The position numbers were made by a program, and so were the translations under genes. Shown here in pieces: positions 24,630-35,813 of a stretch of DNA of 64,000 nt (positions within the stretch are counted from its first letter, which is position 1; each line of letters starts with the position of its first letter). Below the pieces are notes generated by a model. That model made no database searches. It was not told the DNA's origin and was given only the letters and a program-made list of their open reading frames with translations. The DNA comes from Albugo candida. Taxonomy: Eukaryota > Oomycota > Peronosporomycetes > Albuginales > Albuginaceae. Location of the stretch: assembly GCA_905220665.1 (NCBI GenBank), contig CAJNAR010000156.1:372001-436000 (forward strand), written 5' to 3'.

Positions 24630-25366
24630 TCATTCGTTCGCTCTGGTTGGGCTTCTATTGAGAATATACGTCGCATATTCAGCGGCATCTCCCCAAAGAT
24701 GTAGCGCCATATAGCTTTCAAATATCATAGACCGCACAAGGTGCATGACTGTCCTATGCATTCGTTCAGTTTTCCCTTGGTTTCCGGCTTCACTGATTTG
24801 TCTTCGTACTCCTTCTTTTTTGCAAAAAAAGTCGACATTTCTGTACTCTGCGCTGCCATCAGTTTGTAGAACATGAATCTTGCAATCAAAACGCTTCTCG
24901 AAGTAAATCAAACAATCTTGGAACTTCGTAGCTGCTTCATTCTTGGTCTCGGGAAAGAATACTCGACAATAGTTCGATTTGTAGTCGATGAAATTGACCA
25001 AATATCGAATTCCGCGTCGGTCTTGAGGTGTGATCGGATCCTTCAGGTCACTGCATATAACTTCACCATAGCGGTATCTTTCCGAGACTGTTTGTTCTTC
25101 GTTTGCTTGCTTTCCATGCAAGTAATGCAATTCAATCGCCGATGGTCATCAATATCGATCCCTGATTCCGGGAGCTTTGCTTTACGCTCAATAGTATCGT
25201 AGTTCAGATTAACAAAGAGTTGAAGGAAGTGTAGAAGACTTCCCATCTGCTTCTTTGTTTCGTCCACGGACTCTATTGAAGCGAGTACATCCATGACACT
25301 GGAGACGCGTTCTCGACCTTCTGTCTCGACAGCGAGAACATTCTTGACCACATTCACTTCGAACAC
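24630..25366 (-). pseudogene. copia 2 integrase core
   Basis: Contains the zinc-region tail and core of a Ty1/copia integrase: CITCMESKQTKN, SDLKDPITPQDRRGIRYLVN, the catalytic Asp context (NFIDYKSNY), TDGSAEYRN and ERMHRTVMHLVRSMIFES, HLWGDAAEYATYILNRSPT. One frameshift near 25045-25130 splits it. Integrase inserts element cDNA into the genome; this copy cannot act as read. Confidence 0.85.
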
Positions 25367-26825
25367 GATCGCACCATTGGAAGTACGTTAAACAGCTCTC
25401 GATACATCTTCCTGATACAGCATCGTTTTGCCTTCAACTTTCCATACGAGAAAATGTTTCAAGGAGGTGTTCTGAATGTTTCACATTGTTCAAGGTAACA
25501 TTCCTCGGTAAATCGTAGACTCTTGTGACGATCTTCGCCGATCCTGTCCATCCCATCTTCATTTCCTTCCCATTCTGAAGTATGCATGATTCGTTACTTC
25601 CTTGCAATGTTGTAACATGTTCATATCCGTTACGCAAGGCCTGCTGGAACCGCTGTATAATATTCATACTTTTTTCGTCTGTTTCAGCGTAGCACTTTTG
25701 AATTTGCTAGACGATCTCTGTTTCCGGCAATCTTTTTTCATATGTCCACTTTCCCACAATTATATCAGTTCATTTGCTTCTTCGGCTTGGATTCTCTTCT
25801 TGCACCAATTCGGTCTCGATTCCATTTCTTCGCCTCTCTTGGTGCATCACTGATGACGTCTGAATCCATAAGCTGGGCAAAGTAACACAGTTCCTCGGCT
25901 TGCCTTCTCGTGTCTTCTCTCATTGTGTTGACACGGACCATCACAGCTTGTTTGAAATCAGGCTTTGCGTACTTGATAACGCTTTCCAGGAGAAAATCGT
26001 CTGCTCCACCGACTGCTTCACTGACTGCCGACAGGAGTAAAAAATGCTCGCTCCAAGAACGTCCTGTCGGTTTTTTTTGCTGTAAGAAAGCGTGTTGCTT
26101 GCGCTCTGGTGAAGTTGGGCCGAGGCCGGAAGTGATTCGATATAATGGATTGCTATGCAGCCATTCATTGGCTGGTATGGCCACATTTCGAAATCTCGCT
26201 TTTGTGATTATCTTCGTTCTAAGCTACTGAATAAGGCTGGATCTTCAACGCTAGAGCACTGATCCATCCTTTGAGGGACCTACTGCTTGTAATAAGTGAA
26301 AGCTTTCCCGCTGAGATGCCGTCCAAAGCAGTCAAGCTTCACCTCCTCAGTCCAAAAAACGCCGGATGTTTGTTGGGCATGCGATACTTGCCGCAAGAAA
26401 CGATAACCCATTGCGTTTAAACGCCACTCCAAGTCCAGTGTAGGTTTCATCCTCGTCGAATGGCTGAATGGTGAGCTTCATATCCCTTGCTTCTGGGAAC
26501 CTGAATCGATTTACCCCGTACAGCGCATAATGTTACATGGCAGACAAAGCTCCTCCTGATCCCACTACCACGCTGCTGCATCGGTTTCGCATCCAGAGAT
26601 GACATTGTCGAACCCTGTCCTTGGTTGCATGGATCTACGAATACGCTCTCCGCTCGCGTGGGTGGTGCTGGTACGGGCGAGCCGACGCTCCGTTCGGTCT
26701 CGAGTTTGTCCAGTCGAGTTTCGAGTGCCTCCAGCAGCAGCATCATTCGGTCCATCTTCGACTCATCTGATCCGTCGGATTCTTCCATGGTCTTGGCTGA
26801 TGTAATCTTGGTTGGGGTCATAAGC

Positions 26826-26963
26826 TGTTGGCAGGTGAGCGAAGGTTTTTGACTTGGGAAAAACTGTCCAAAAGGAGGTTTTATTTTTTGAGAATTGTAA
26901 TCCTAACCAATCGTTAAGACTAAGTACCAAGTGCGACTAGAAGATTCTTAGGTCCATCCAACA
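26826..26963 (-). repeat. copia 2 5' LTR
   Basis: 138 bp with short inverted ends TGTTGG...CCAACA on the minus strand; matches both copia 1 LTRs. Followed by GCTTATGACC, equivalent to GGTTATGAGC in copia 1. Confidence 0.78.
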
Positions 26964-27049
26964 TGATAGGTATGCCTTTTTATGATAGAGATGAGTAGGT
27001 AAGGATACAGTGTAGGCGATGAGAACACTATCTCAGTATGTGTTCTCAC

Positions 27050-27300
27050 TTGGTTTCCGTTCCCAGCTCAGTGGGTTAACCACTTGAGCACACGGACCCC
27101 CTGCCGGATGTTGTTAGTTCGATCCCGGCAGTGTGGGCAGCGGTTTGAGCCCAACCAAGCAACAAGCTTAAAAAAATGTCTGCCTCCCTAGGTTTGAAGT
27201 CAGACTTAAGTGATATTCACACCGTCAGGGGCTCATGATAGGATAAGGAAGGTACTTAAAGAACCAGATAAACAGTGGAATGAAATCCTTGGCAAAATAT
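27050..27300 (+). mobile_element. tRNA-derived SINE copy 2 (best copy)
   Basis: Head with RNA polymerase III promoter boxes: an A-box-like CAGCTCAGTGGG at about 27064-27075 and a B-box-like AGTTCGATCCC at 27116-27126, spaced as in a tRNA gene (about 45 bp). The tRNA fold itself is not intact. A conserved body follows (GCGGTTTGAGCCC; CAGACTTAAGTGATATTCAC; AAAGAACCAGAT) ending near GAAATCCTTGGCAAAA. Copies at 21972-22140 (plus) and 35485-35708 (minus). Confidence 0.72.
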
Positions 27301-27824
27301 GTGTTTCCACGAATTCTATCAATTAATGGATGCTCATATGGCATGCATAGACAAGGAACTATTACTCACCGACATTACTAACTGCATGCTAAACGACTTT
27401 ACGCTTACGACTTTACGCTTACAACTTACGTGTCACGATTACGAATGTTACACATTAGGAGGAAGGGTCTGACATCTTTCGGATCCTTTTCGATATGTGC
27501 GCTCTTTCATCACAGTCAGGAGCACAACTTCGATCATACTCTCCCTCTTCATTTTACATTATTTACTTTGCTGCGCGATAAATCTCAAGCATCCCTGCAT
27601 CCGAAACTTAGCTATGGCATCTCATACTTATTACGCCCAACACACATTGTTCTCGTTTTTTTTCATCGAATATGTACATTAGTACTCGTCAGTATTTGAG
27701 AACTACGAAGGAAGTGATGAAGATATGGAATTCAACCAAGCTGATGTTTCCAGTGTTGCGTTGTAGCGTTCAATTATGTTCGGGTTGAAAGACTCGACGT
27801 TAAAACGTGTAGAGATTGAACGAT
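27301..27824. other. Intergenic, no gene seen
   Basis: AT-rich, no conserved protein motif on either strand. Open frames at 27430-27699 lack family resemblance. Confidence 0.6.
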
Positions 27825-28049
27825 TTATATTAGCTTTATGTTCGAAGCTAAAAACGGGTCGTCTAGCTTTCCACAGGTATTCTCTATCATTCGTATAAAT
27901 GGATCGAGAAAATGTAATCGGGATGACGCTTCTCGCGGGATTTCATCGACATCACTGAGCATGTGACTACTTCTTTCGTCGATTTGCGTGTCTTTCCACA
28001 CTACTACAGCACTAAACAGAAGTAATTTTTTAATTGAAGTTACCGCCAT
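27825..28049 (-). CDS. Possible small secreted peptide (74 aa)
   Basis: An ATG at 28047-28049 opens 74 codons. The N-terminus has two lysines followed by a hydrophobic run (KKLLLFSAVVV), as in a signal peptide, and the rest is charged (KDTQIDERSSHMLSDVDEIP). It has one cysteine and no RxLR-EER or CHXC effector motif. I do not recognise it. An isolated short ORF in non-coding, transposon-flanked DNA may be chance. Confidence 0.25.
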   Translation of the reverse strand: MAVTSIKKLLLFSAVVVWKDTQIDERSSHMLSDVDEIPREASSRLHFLDPFIRMIENTCGKLDDPFLASNIKLI

Positions 28050-31000
28050 AGTTTACAAGATCAGAGACCACCTGATATGAGATAGACGGTACGACACGCA
28101 CAGTTGATGCAGTCTAACGATCCGAAAATTACTATCTGTATTCTGGATTATTTCTTTGAACGTAAAGTTCATCATTTATAACCCGGCATCCCGAGCTTTC
28201 AAAGCCAATCGAACAAATTCCTTTGTATTGGAATATGTAATTCGGACTATTCGCGAGCACGTACCCTTATCCTATAGGGAGACCTTAAAGCACAGGTGTC
28301 AGAATTGGATTCAAAATTTCGCGACTGTCTACTTGACCAATTTTGGTGTATGGAAAGATCAAACGGGAGCATATAGTTCTGGTAACAACTATACTTGCGA
28401 GTTTAACACGAGTAGAGGATACGCAGTTATTTGCTGTCTACATTGACATAGGACGTATGTGTGTTTCGTCCTTGTGCCTTTCAAAAGAAGCTAACACATT
28501 CCGTGAGATCTTGAACCTTTTTTCTTTTTCATTTTTTTTCATCTGGTTTCCGGGAGAGCAGATCACATTTTCTATAGATGGATTTCAGTAATCTCATTTG
28601 ATACAAGCTTGTACAAATTTTCATGCACGATTGATGCTTGTCGCCCAAAACTCTTCTTTTATGTGATAGACGTGCATGCTGAATAGCGCATAGCAGGGCG
28701 TTGCTTTCGCATCAGGATCAAGTACTGTTTTCTTTCACGTTACATTGAGATCTTTACTATATATGATAATCTAACTTCCCGGGGTGGGAACTAATTTAGC
28801 GACTCTAAATTCTGATAATCTAGATTTTGTACGACAGGATCTAATTCATTTCTGCTATTGTTAAATATTAGTCAAATCGGTGACACCAATCAAGCTTCGA
28901 TTTTAATAGCGACACCTCTGATAAATAAAGTGCTGGAGAGCTTTTACATTACGCAAAAAATTCTACAAATAAGCCAGGATTAAAATTGAAACCTTTTATG
29001 TATTAGTATACATAGACTGAGAGCATCGTCTACGCTAAATTCTCCTGACAACCCGATCTGTCATGTTAGACACGACTAGTAGAGACTAGTACAGAATGAA
29101 CAAAGTCATCCAGACTGATTAAATATACGTCTCTCGTAAACTCGTGTACTATCTTGAGGAGTACCCTACCAGTCTTCACTACATTTACATTAAAATGCAC
29201 TACCGCATTATTTATGAGCTCGCACTTCAGCTTCTCCATTGTGGATCAAGAACAGTAAGTCATTTCTGTCAACTAACTTTCGCTTGTGTCACGAGCTTGC
29301 TATACAACTTACCGCTTTTGATGAACTCGCATCGAACCATATACAGTATTGCTGGAATAGAAGCGAGTGTTTCCTCTCGGCACAGCTCAAACGAATTTTC
29401 GTTTGAAGTGGACGGAGGTCATGAATTAGCAAATAACTCGTTGTAAAGGATGTGAATGGATCAAAAAATGCACGTATCGAATCCGACTTCGAAAGATTTA
29501 TGATGTTTAATGCCTCTTAGAGGAAGAGTGAGGAATAAACCAATAGATCAAACAGCACTAAATTCTTGAGATATCAAAGCTGGTCGGTTATCCCCTGGTT
29601 CTAGCATCTGCAATAGTCTTCAAAACAAGCTGCGTTATTGACAAAACTATCGGGATCTATGATTTCGCGTACCAGGCGAACTATATATCTCGGCATGACA
29701 ATTGCGCAGGCTATAACAAGTTACAGCACTAAGCAGTTGCCAACATTCATTTCTCATGCTCCTTATGTTGATTCCAAATTATATTGCTCGCGGATTTCTC
29801 CACAAAGCAAACATAAGTGTCATCATCATTCCAGTTGAAAAAGTATCGTCATCATCACCCGACCAATAATCATGAAGAGAAGTACTTGTCCGAGATGATG
29901 TCACCTCAGAAAATCTCCATGTAATCTATCTCGATGTGTTTGATGGGATGGAAGGCATAACATACTGAATTACGTATCAAGACTAGCTATTTTATAGAAA
30001 TCTCTTCTTGAAAATAATATATCTATTACCCATTGAAGAAGTGAGCTCCAAATTGAGAAAGTATTTTGTAAATATCCGCCAAGATGACTAATCGTCACGA
30101 TTAAACTTTGAGTACTGGTCGTATCTAGCATCAAGCGGCTAGATTCAAAAGTATCTTTAAAACTGTGGTGATTCAAGGACCTGCGATAAAAATTTCCAAA
30201 TACTTTGTGGAAAATTTGCGGTAATCTTAGTCCGATGCCGTTGATCTTGAAAACGCTCCTATTGCAAAAGCGATTCTTCTTTCAGTTCGATCCGCGCGAA
30301 AATTGGCATCATACTGAGCACTCCCGAATCTTTTCTTCAAACTGTAAAGTAGTGAAGAGAAAAAACTCATTATCTCACCGATGCTACATATACAGTAACA
30401 GGTCCATTCTTCGTTTTAGTAAAATCCTTGAAAGTGTGCACGTATACGTTGAATGTAGCACTACCTTTAATTTGAATATCATGAGTTCAGAAATGATTGG
30501 TCTCCATGATAGACCACGCTTGACACTTCAGTACATAGCACACATAAATTCGCGTTCAGTTCCAATTATTATGCCCAAAGTTCCACATTATCGTATCTTT
30601 CATAATTTAAATTTTCTCCATTCAAACTCGCACACAGTCATTCACGATCCGTTTCAGCTCTTGTAAACTACCTTCATCGGGAAGATTTCAATACACCAAC
30701 CTTTTACATCAATCCATTCGAAAGCTCAGTATCCTCCATACTTCGATGGATCTTGAATTCTATTGATAACGAGGTTCCACGCGCAGTTCCATTAAACAGA
30801 AAAAAGTGCATCGTGTGAAAACAAAAACAAAGATGCAGCGAGCCCTGGATATTTATATAATGAGCTTAGTGTGAAAGTCCACCTAATGCACTAAAGCACG
30901 ACAGGTTGGCTCAATTATCTGTTCTATTACATTCTGTGGTGGTCTCCGGATTAGACTACTCGAGGCCCGTGATCAGAAGGCTGGAATAATCTGGAAACAC

Positions 31001-32186
31001 TACGTAACAATATGAAGCAAAAGGATGTATATTATTTACCAAGGTCCTTAGTTCACTATACTGGTCGGTCTAAATCTTAAGGAAGGGTTCGCCCACAGCC
31101 ACTGGTTTAATCTGTAATAGATAGGAACTAGACTGATGTGTACCACACGTCCACGTGTACCGTACTGCCTATAATACAACGATGTACTGTACACGTACGT
31201 TACATATTCGATTGGTTTCCATTTAACCGCCATTATCCACCACACATTCATTCCAAAATTACACCGCTATACGGCTGAGAAGCCACCGGATGAGTTAGTT
31301 GTTGGGTTTTAATTCAACCGTCCCAGAGGATGTATGCAATCGGTAAATGAAGACGATGACACGCACAAAGCATGCATCAGCCCCCCCTCCTACGCAATAT
31401 ACATCTTACGAGATGTAACGCAACCATAACGGATTTGGTACAAATTCATTGTCCACGTTGAGGTTACTCACACCTCTGAGAAACAGGAAGCTGGTAGAAT
31501 GGTACAATACCAAAAGTTTCAAAACCTGAAATGAGAAAGCCTCCAAAGTCACAAAGACGGATGCTTGCCAAACTTGTGATTCGATTACCATTGCTCGTTA
31601 TATCTTAGTGTGTTCGCATAACGGAAGTCATGCGACCAACAAGACCTCCGGTTGTTTGAGATGAGTCTTGATATTCTGATACCGATGTCTCAAGTCTTCT
31701 GTTACTAGATATCTTCCAGCTTGCAGTCGATTTCAATATGCTTTTATACCCCGATTTTGTTGCATCATTGAGTCTTGATGTTCAATCTATCAGGTGCTGA
31801 TCCGTGCGCTTTATCTTCAGAAGCGAAGCTTAATCTTTAGGCAAGAAAGACACGTTTCATTTGGCACGGACAAGTCAGTCTTTGTTTTGGAGCATCTCGA
31901 GCAAATCGTTTTAGTGCTCTACTTTGTTGTGACTTTCGATCAGCTGGTCATGTTTAGTCTGATGAGACTGGTCAGATTATCCAACATCGGTGATGTTGAA
32001 TCGTTTGTACTGAATCTATGCGGTGGTGAATAATTAGAGATTAAAACAAAGCAGTCCGCAATCAAAAACCAATTCCCTACTGCTCGACTATACAGTGGCT
32101 GTGCACGAATCATTGTATTATACTATAAAGGCAAAGGTAGAATCTTTGACGACAAAAGAAAAATCAAATACCATTTATTTGATGAT
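28050..32186. other. Long non-coding stretch
   Basis: About 4.1 kb with no recognisable gene. Open frames (for example 28156-28446, 30205-30666 and 31794-32033 plus; 29970-30176 minus) show no family motif, repeat or consistent splice signals. Some may be heavily decayed transposons. Confidence 0.6.
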
Positions 32187-33328
32187 TTAGTGGGTAGAAA
32201 CCGAAGGTTTATCAAGCGGACGGAAGCCAAACTTCAGGTTCCCTGTGCCGTCTTCTCTGTAGAATAAAACCTCGTGGGTCTTGGTAACTGGAGTACCAAT
32301 GACCCAATGGTCACTTTCATGATGTTGAACCATCAAATGGCATATATCGTCATTCGGTTCTCGCAAAAAATAATTTGATCTTGATAGTGTGAAAATCTCC
32401 AATGAATCAGAGGTGAACTTGAATGTCGGAAGCTTCAGATTGGGAATTTGATCACAACTGATTGATCCAGGGGAATCTTTTGGCATTGCATTCTTAATTT
32501 CAGTATATGCCCACTCAAGGAAGCGACTCTCGACAATTTGAAAGTTGAAAGAGACTCTTATATTCTCTTTTGCCCCGTTATCACCGTCACATTCGATCTT
32601 GAAGTCATCTAGATCCAAATTTGGTTTATCCAATTTTTCTGGCGCCACCGTGGTGAGCGCGATCACTTTATTGGCATCAAAGTGATTTGGTTGTACCACG
32701 CGTAGAACAGGCGGGCCAGGCCTATCACCCCACTTGATACTAAAAATTGGATTTATTGGTCGTTCCTGCATGCCATACTTGAAGAGTCCAAATACGAGAA
32801 TATTGTGTCCTTTTGCATCAGCGGGACTGAGTAGGGGAATTTCAGGTAATCTTTCTTTCACATAATCGATGCGATTCTGAATGTGCGGTACGACTACTGC
32901 GTAACAACGTTTGTTGCCGCAGGATTCAAATACGAGTCTGAGGGGTATTTTCAAAGAAGCATTTGAGTACTGGGATCCAAAAAAAGCCAAACGAGTTTCC
33001 TTACACCCAGCATTGTTGTGCTAGATGATAAATTTATAAGTGAATTGCGATTGCATCCGCCCTGCTACACCACACAATACAAAAGTGGGACGGAAACCTT
33101 TTGGCAGCTGCATATCAGGTAAACGGGAAACTTTTGTATTCTGAATTATATCGAAAGGAGGTAAGGACTAGGTGCAAGTGATAAACTACCTTTGTTTGTG
33201 CAGCAAAGTTGTGTCATTGTATTGTTGACGCAGTCAATTTCCGCGTAAACTTTTGGGATCGAATGCGAATGGAACTTCAGACGTACCTCTAAGAATGGAT
33301 TCGGTATAGAATGATACAGGTTCCGCAA
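32187..33328 (-). CDS. Unrecognised gene, three exons modelled, 5' end not found
   Basis: Minus strand. A 278-codon terminal frame (33020-32187, ending KPSVSTH) is joined in phase to two upstream exons: 33328-33190 (NLYHSIPNPFLEV, PKVYAEIDCVNNTMTQLCC) and 33130-33069 (VSRLPDMQLPKGFRPTFVL). Introns are 33189-33131 (GTAGTT...AAAAG, 59 nt) and 33068-33021 (GTAGCA...TCTAG, 48 nt). Phases agree exactly (139+62+834 nt). Without the second intron the frame is broken by one TAG at 33021-33023. The product from 33328 is about 345 aa with paired cysteines (CVNN, QLCC, ESCGNKRC), no membrane span and no family I know. The start lies further upstream and was not located. It is the only good coding candidate between two transposon blocks; a lineage-specific, possibly secreted protein is a guess. 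Confidence 0.55.
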
Positions 33329-35484
33329 AAAAATGAAGTTGATGTGAGTATAAGAGCTCCTACAAGATTTCCTACATCAGAAGTTTGTACTATGCGACGC
33401 AAAAGAAGATTAGGCATTCGTGTATATGATCTAAGGAATCTAGCGAATGCGATGTAGCCTAATTTCAATGCCTTGCGCCCACCTGTAAAAGAAAACTATA
33501 ACGGCTGAATTCAATTCACGAAATTTAAATTACCTCCTTAACATAGTGTACCTCCTGGTTTGATAGTACTAGTATATATCATATCTCTCATAAAAAGGTA
33601 TCGACTCACGCGAAAGGCTCGTAATCTGTACATAACCTAATACTCTGTCGTTTTTTATTCATGTCTTGAATTCGAAGTATGTGCTCTTTGAAACGAACTT
33701 CAGATTCCCGGATGTACGAGTGTTGAGCTACTATCTGTTGAATATCAAAGGAGAGATACCATCTTCTATTGCTAGATGCTCAGAGAAGGGCCTGCCGTCC
33801 GAATTGAATTGAGCTTCAGTTACATGTGAACGAGTTTGCACGCAAAGAAGTGAAAACAATGACTCTTTGTAAACAGATTCCTATGGTATTGACAATTTCT
33901 GAACGTTACCTCTACGATCTCTCTAATATCGAAGTTTGATTAATTTTGGCCGTCATGTGCAAATCAACGTTAGTCATTTCGATTAGTCTTGGGCAATAAA
34001 TGTGCAAGTACGATACTCTTCTTACTTTTTATCGTTTTAGTGATACCCTCTTTGGAGCTACAGTGTTGTCTCGCACCCGTAGCACTTTGTCTTTTGAGGT
34101 GTAACCCGAGGTTGCCTTAAAGACTTAAAATTTATCGTACATATGGGCACGATGAGTTTTCTTAACTTTTATTCTTTGTCGCGTTTTTGAATATCAAATT
34201 CCAAAAACATCTACTAGTAAATTGGGAGGTCTAAATCATCACAAAAAGGGTTTGCATGGAGTCGTAGACGCAAGCGACATGAAAGCAATGTAACACAAGC
34301 TGGATTTCTGACATCTTGGAGACTACCATCAGCCTTGCTATTGAATTGTTTCGCTCAAATCTCACGACATTTGTAAATCTAAAAGTACTGTTGAGGGCGT
34401 AACGAACAACTCTTCTACGTCAGTAGGAGGGGGATACATAGTAGGGTACAGTCATCAAAGTCTAAGGTGTGTATCTGAGAAACGTCACGAAACTTTTCCA
34501 CCGAAACCTTTTGCGCATTTATAGCAAGCAACATCTCAACGATACTGGATCTACTTTCGTACTGTCAATGTTATACTATTACCCGCCACGGTGAGTATCC
34601 TTCCAACGACTCATGTATGGGGATCTTCCCGTCCTTTCTAAGCTTACTTTGGAAGCAAAACTTTAATGATGGAGTAGCTCAGATCACTAGTTCAGAGTCC
34701 GCCATGCATCGGAATACCATGCAAACATCATCCTATACCATTCATTGTACTCTATCTTGGACTAGCAGATATAGAGTCAATTAAGCTGCGTAAACTTCAA
34801 TGTCCGTCAATTTTTCGCTCTCTTATTTTTAATTTTATTACATCTATATTATTTTTCTTTTTTTTTTGAAAATAAAAAAAAACATTTTTGAAGGTACTTG
34901 AGTCATCGTACTGTTCTAGCACGAATGAACAATTGTTGGGTGCTTCTTTCTGATCAGAGACATCCTTTTGACGTTTTGGATCATAAGTCATGTGTCTCTC
35001 GAGCCTTGTGGTGACTTCATTGCAATAAATATAAATACTCACATGCACCGCTTTCTACCTTTTTCTAACAGTTCTTGTTAAAAAGGTCACTTCGTACGAG
35101 CATCCGTTTGATAGATATACTGCCCATGTGAGCTATAGGACGGCAGTGGTGGTATTGGCTTTCTTAAATGAGATATCAATGACTCTGCGTGAAAGAGGTC
35201 TTTCTCATTTAACAAAAAGCGCAGGATTCAATGACGATTTTCACTCTTCGTCTTTACATCCTGGCAGGACGAGCCGTATCTAACAGCTGTTGTTTCGATG
35301 TATGGTGTTCACAAGCGCCTAGAGGACGACAAGAACAGGCTTAGTGATAGACTCGGGTTCGGCGACACCTGCACCGATGCATACACATTAATTGATTCTA
35401 GCTAGCATTCGAGTGTCCTCTTGCACTAAAAACGAGAAGATAAATCTCTTGTGAAGTATATCACTTCCGTCCGTTCCGACTCTC
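33329..35484. other. Non-coding stretch
   Basis: No recognisable gene. It must hold the missing 5' exon and promoter of the 32187-33328 gene, probably within the first few hundred bases. An A/T-rich tract lies at about 34850-34885. Confidence 0.55.
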
Positions 35485-35708
35485 TTCTTTTTATTTACTT
35501 TGTCAAGGATTTCATAACACTGTGTACCTGGTTCTTTGATTACTTTCCTTTTACTATTATAAGCCCATGATTGTGTAAATATCACTTAAGCCTGGCTTCA
35601 AACCTGGGGAGGTAGATATGTTCCAAGCTTTGCGCTTGGTGGGCTCAAACCGCTACTCACACTGCCGGGGACCGAGCTCACGACCTCGAGAAGGGATTTC
35701 GCATGCTC
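35485..35708 (-). mobile_element. tRNA-derived SINE copy 3
   Basis: The reverse complement matches 27075-27300: GGCAGTGTGAGTAGCGGTTTGAGCCC, AGGTTTGAAGCCAGGCTTAAGTGAT, AAAGAACCAGG, GAAATCCTTGACAAA. Its 5' (A-box) side is cut off where the LINE C 3' end begins at about 35709, so LINE C may have inserted into it, although the other SINE half was not found at 42073. Confidence 0.65.
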
Positions 35709-35720
35709 AGTTAAAGGTGT

Positions 35721-35813
35721 CTATGTTACTATAATTAGACTAACTGATTTCTGTAGTCGCCTAGGCTATCTTGAATAACATATATACATATATTAAACGT
35801 TTCGTAAAAATAC
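35721..35813 (-). other. Retained 93-nt intron-like segment in LINE C 3' UTR
   Basis: Same length and borders as 3277-3369 (minus strand GTATTTTTAC...GTAACATAG). Homologous and unspliced. Confidence 0.68.

Larger units (their letters stand above)
22970..26963 (-). mobile_element. Ty1/copia element 2 (minus strand, 3' truncated)
   Basis: Same family as copia 1 in the opposite orientation and better preserved. Downwards: 5' LTR (26826-26963); gag (26821-26447: MEESDGSDESKMDRMMLLLE; 26184-25765 with VIKYAKPDFKQAVMVRVN and a Lys/Arg-rich tail); a putative CCHC region at 25700-25770; integrase (25366-24630: GIRYLVNFIDYKSNYCRVFF, TDGSAEYRNVDFFCKKEG, GKTERMHRTVMHLVRSMI); RT (24540-23234: CGNEKVFGVKHDMTFAAVV, DDIMITATR, SIKNFGPVSKFLGMRA). 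It stops inside RNase H near 22970, where copia 1 continues for about another kilobase, so the 3' LTR is missing. Confidence 0.85.

Noticed and set aside
27064..27126. Functional tRNA gene
   Set aside because: A- and B-box-like motifs are present but a cloverleaf with paired acceptor stem could not be built, and the sequence is part of a dispersed repeat; called a SINE instead.
28220..28250. Solo gypsy LTR suggested by GGAATATGTAATTCGGA shared with 2132-2148
   Set aside because: Similarity is limited to about 17 bases; flanks do not match the LTR.
35690..35709. Target duplication for LINE C
   Set aside because: No matching bases found directly after 42072; twin-priming copies often have altered ends, but nothing can be claimed.
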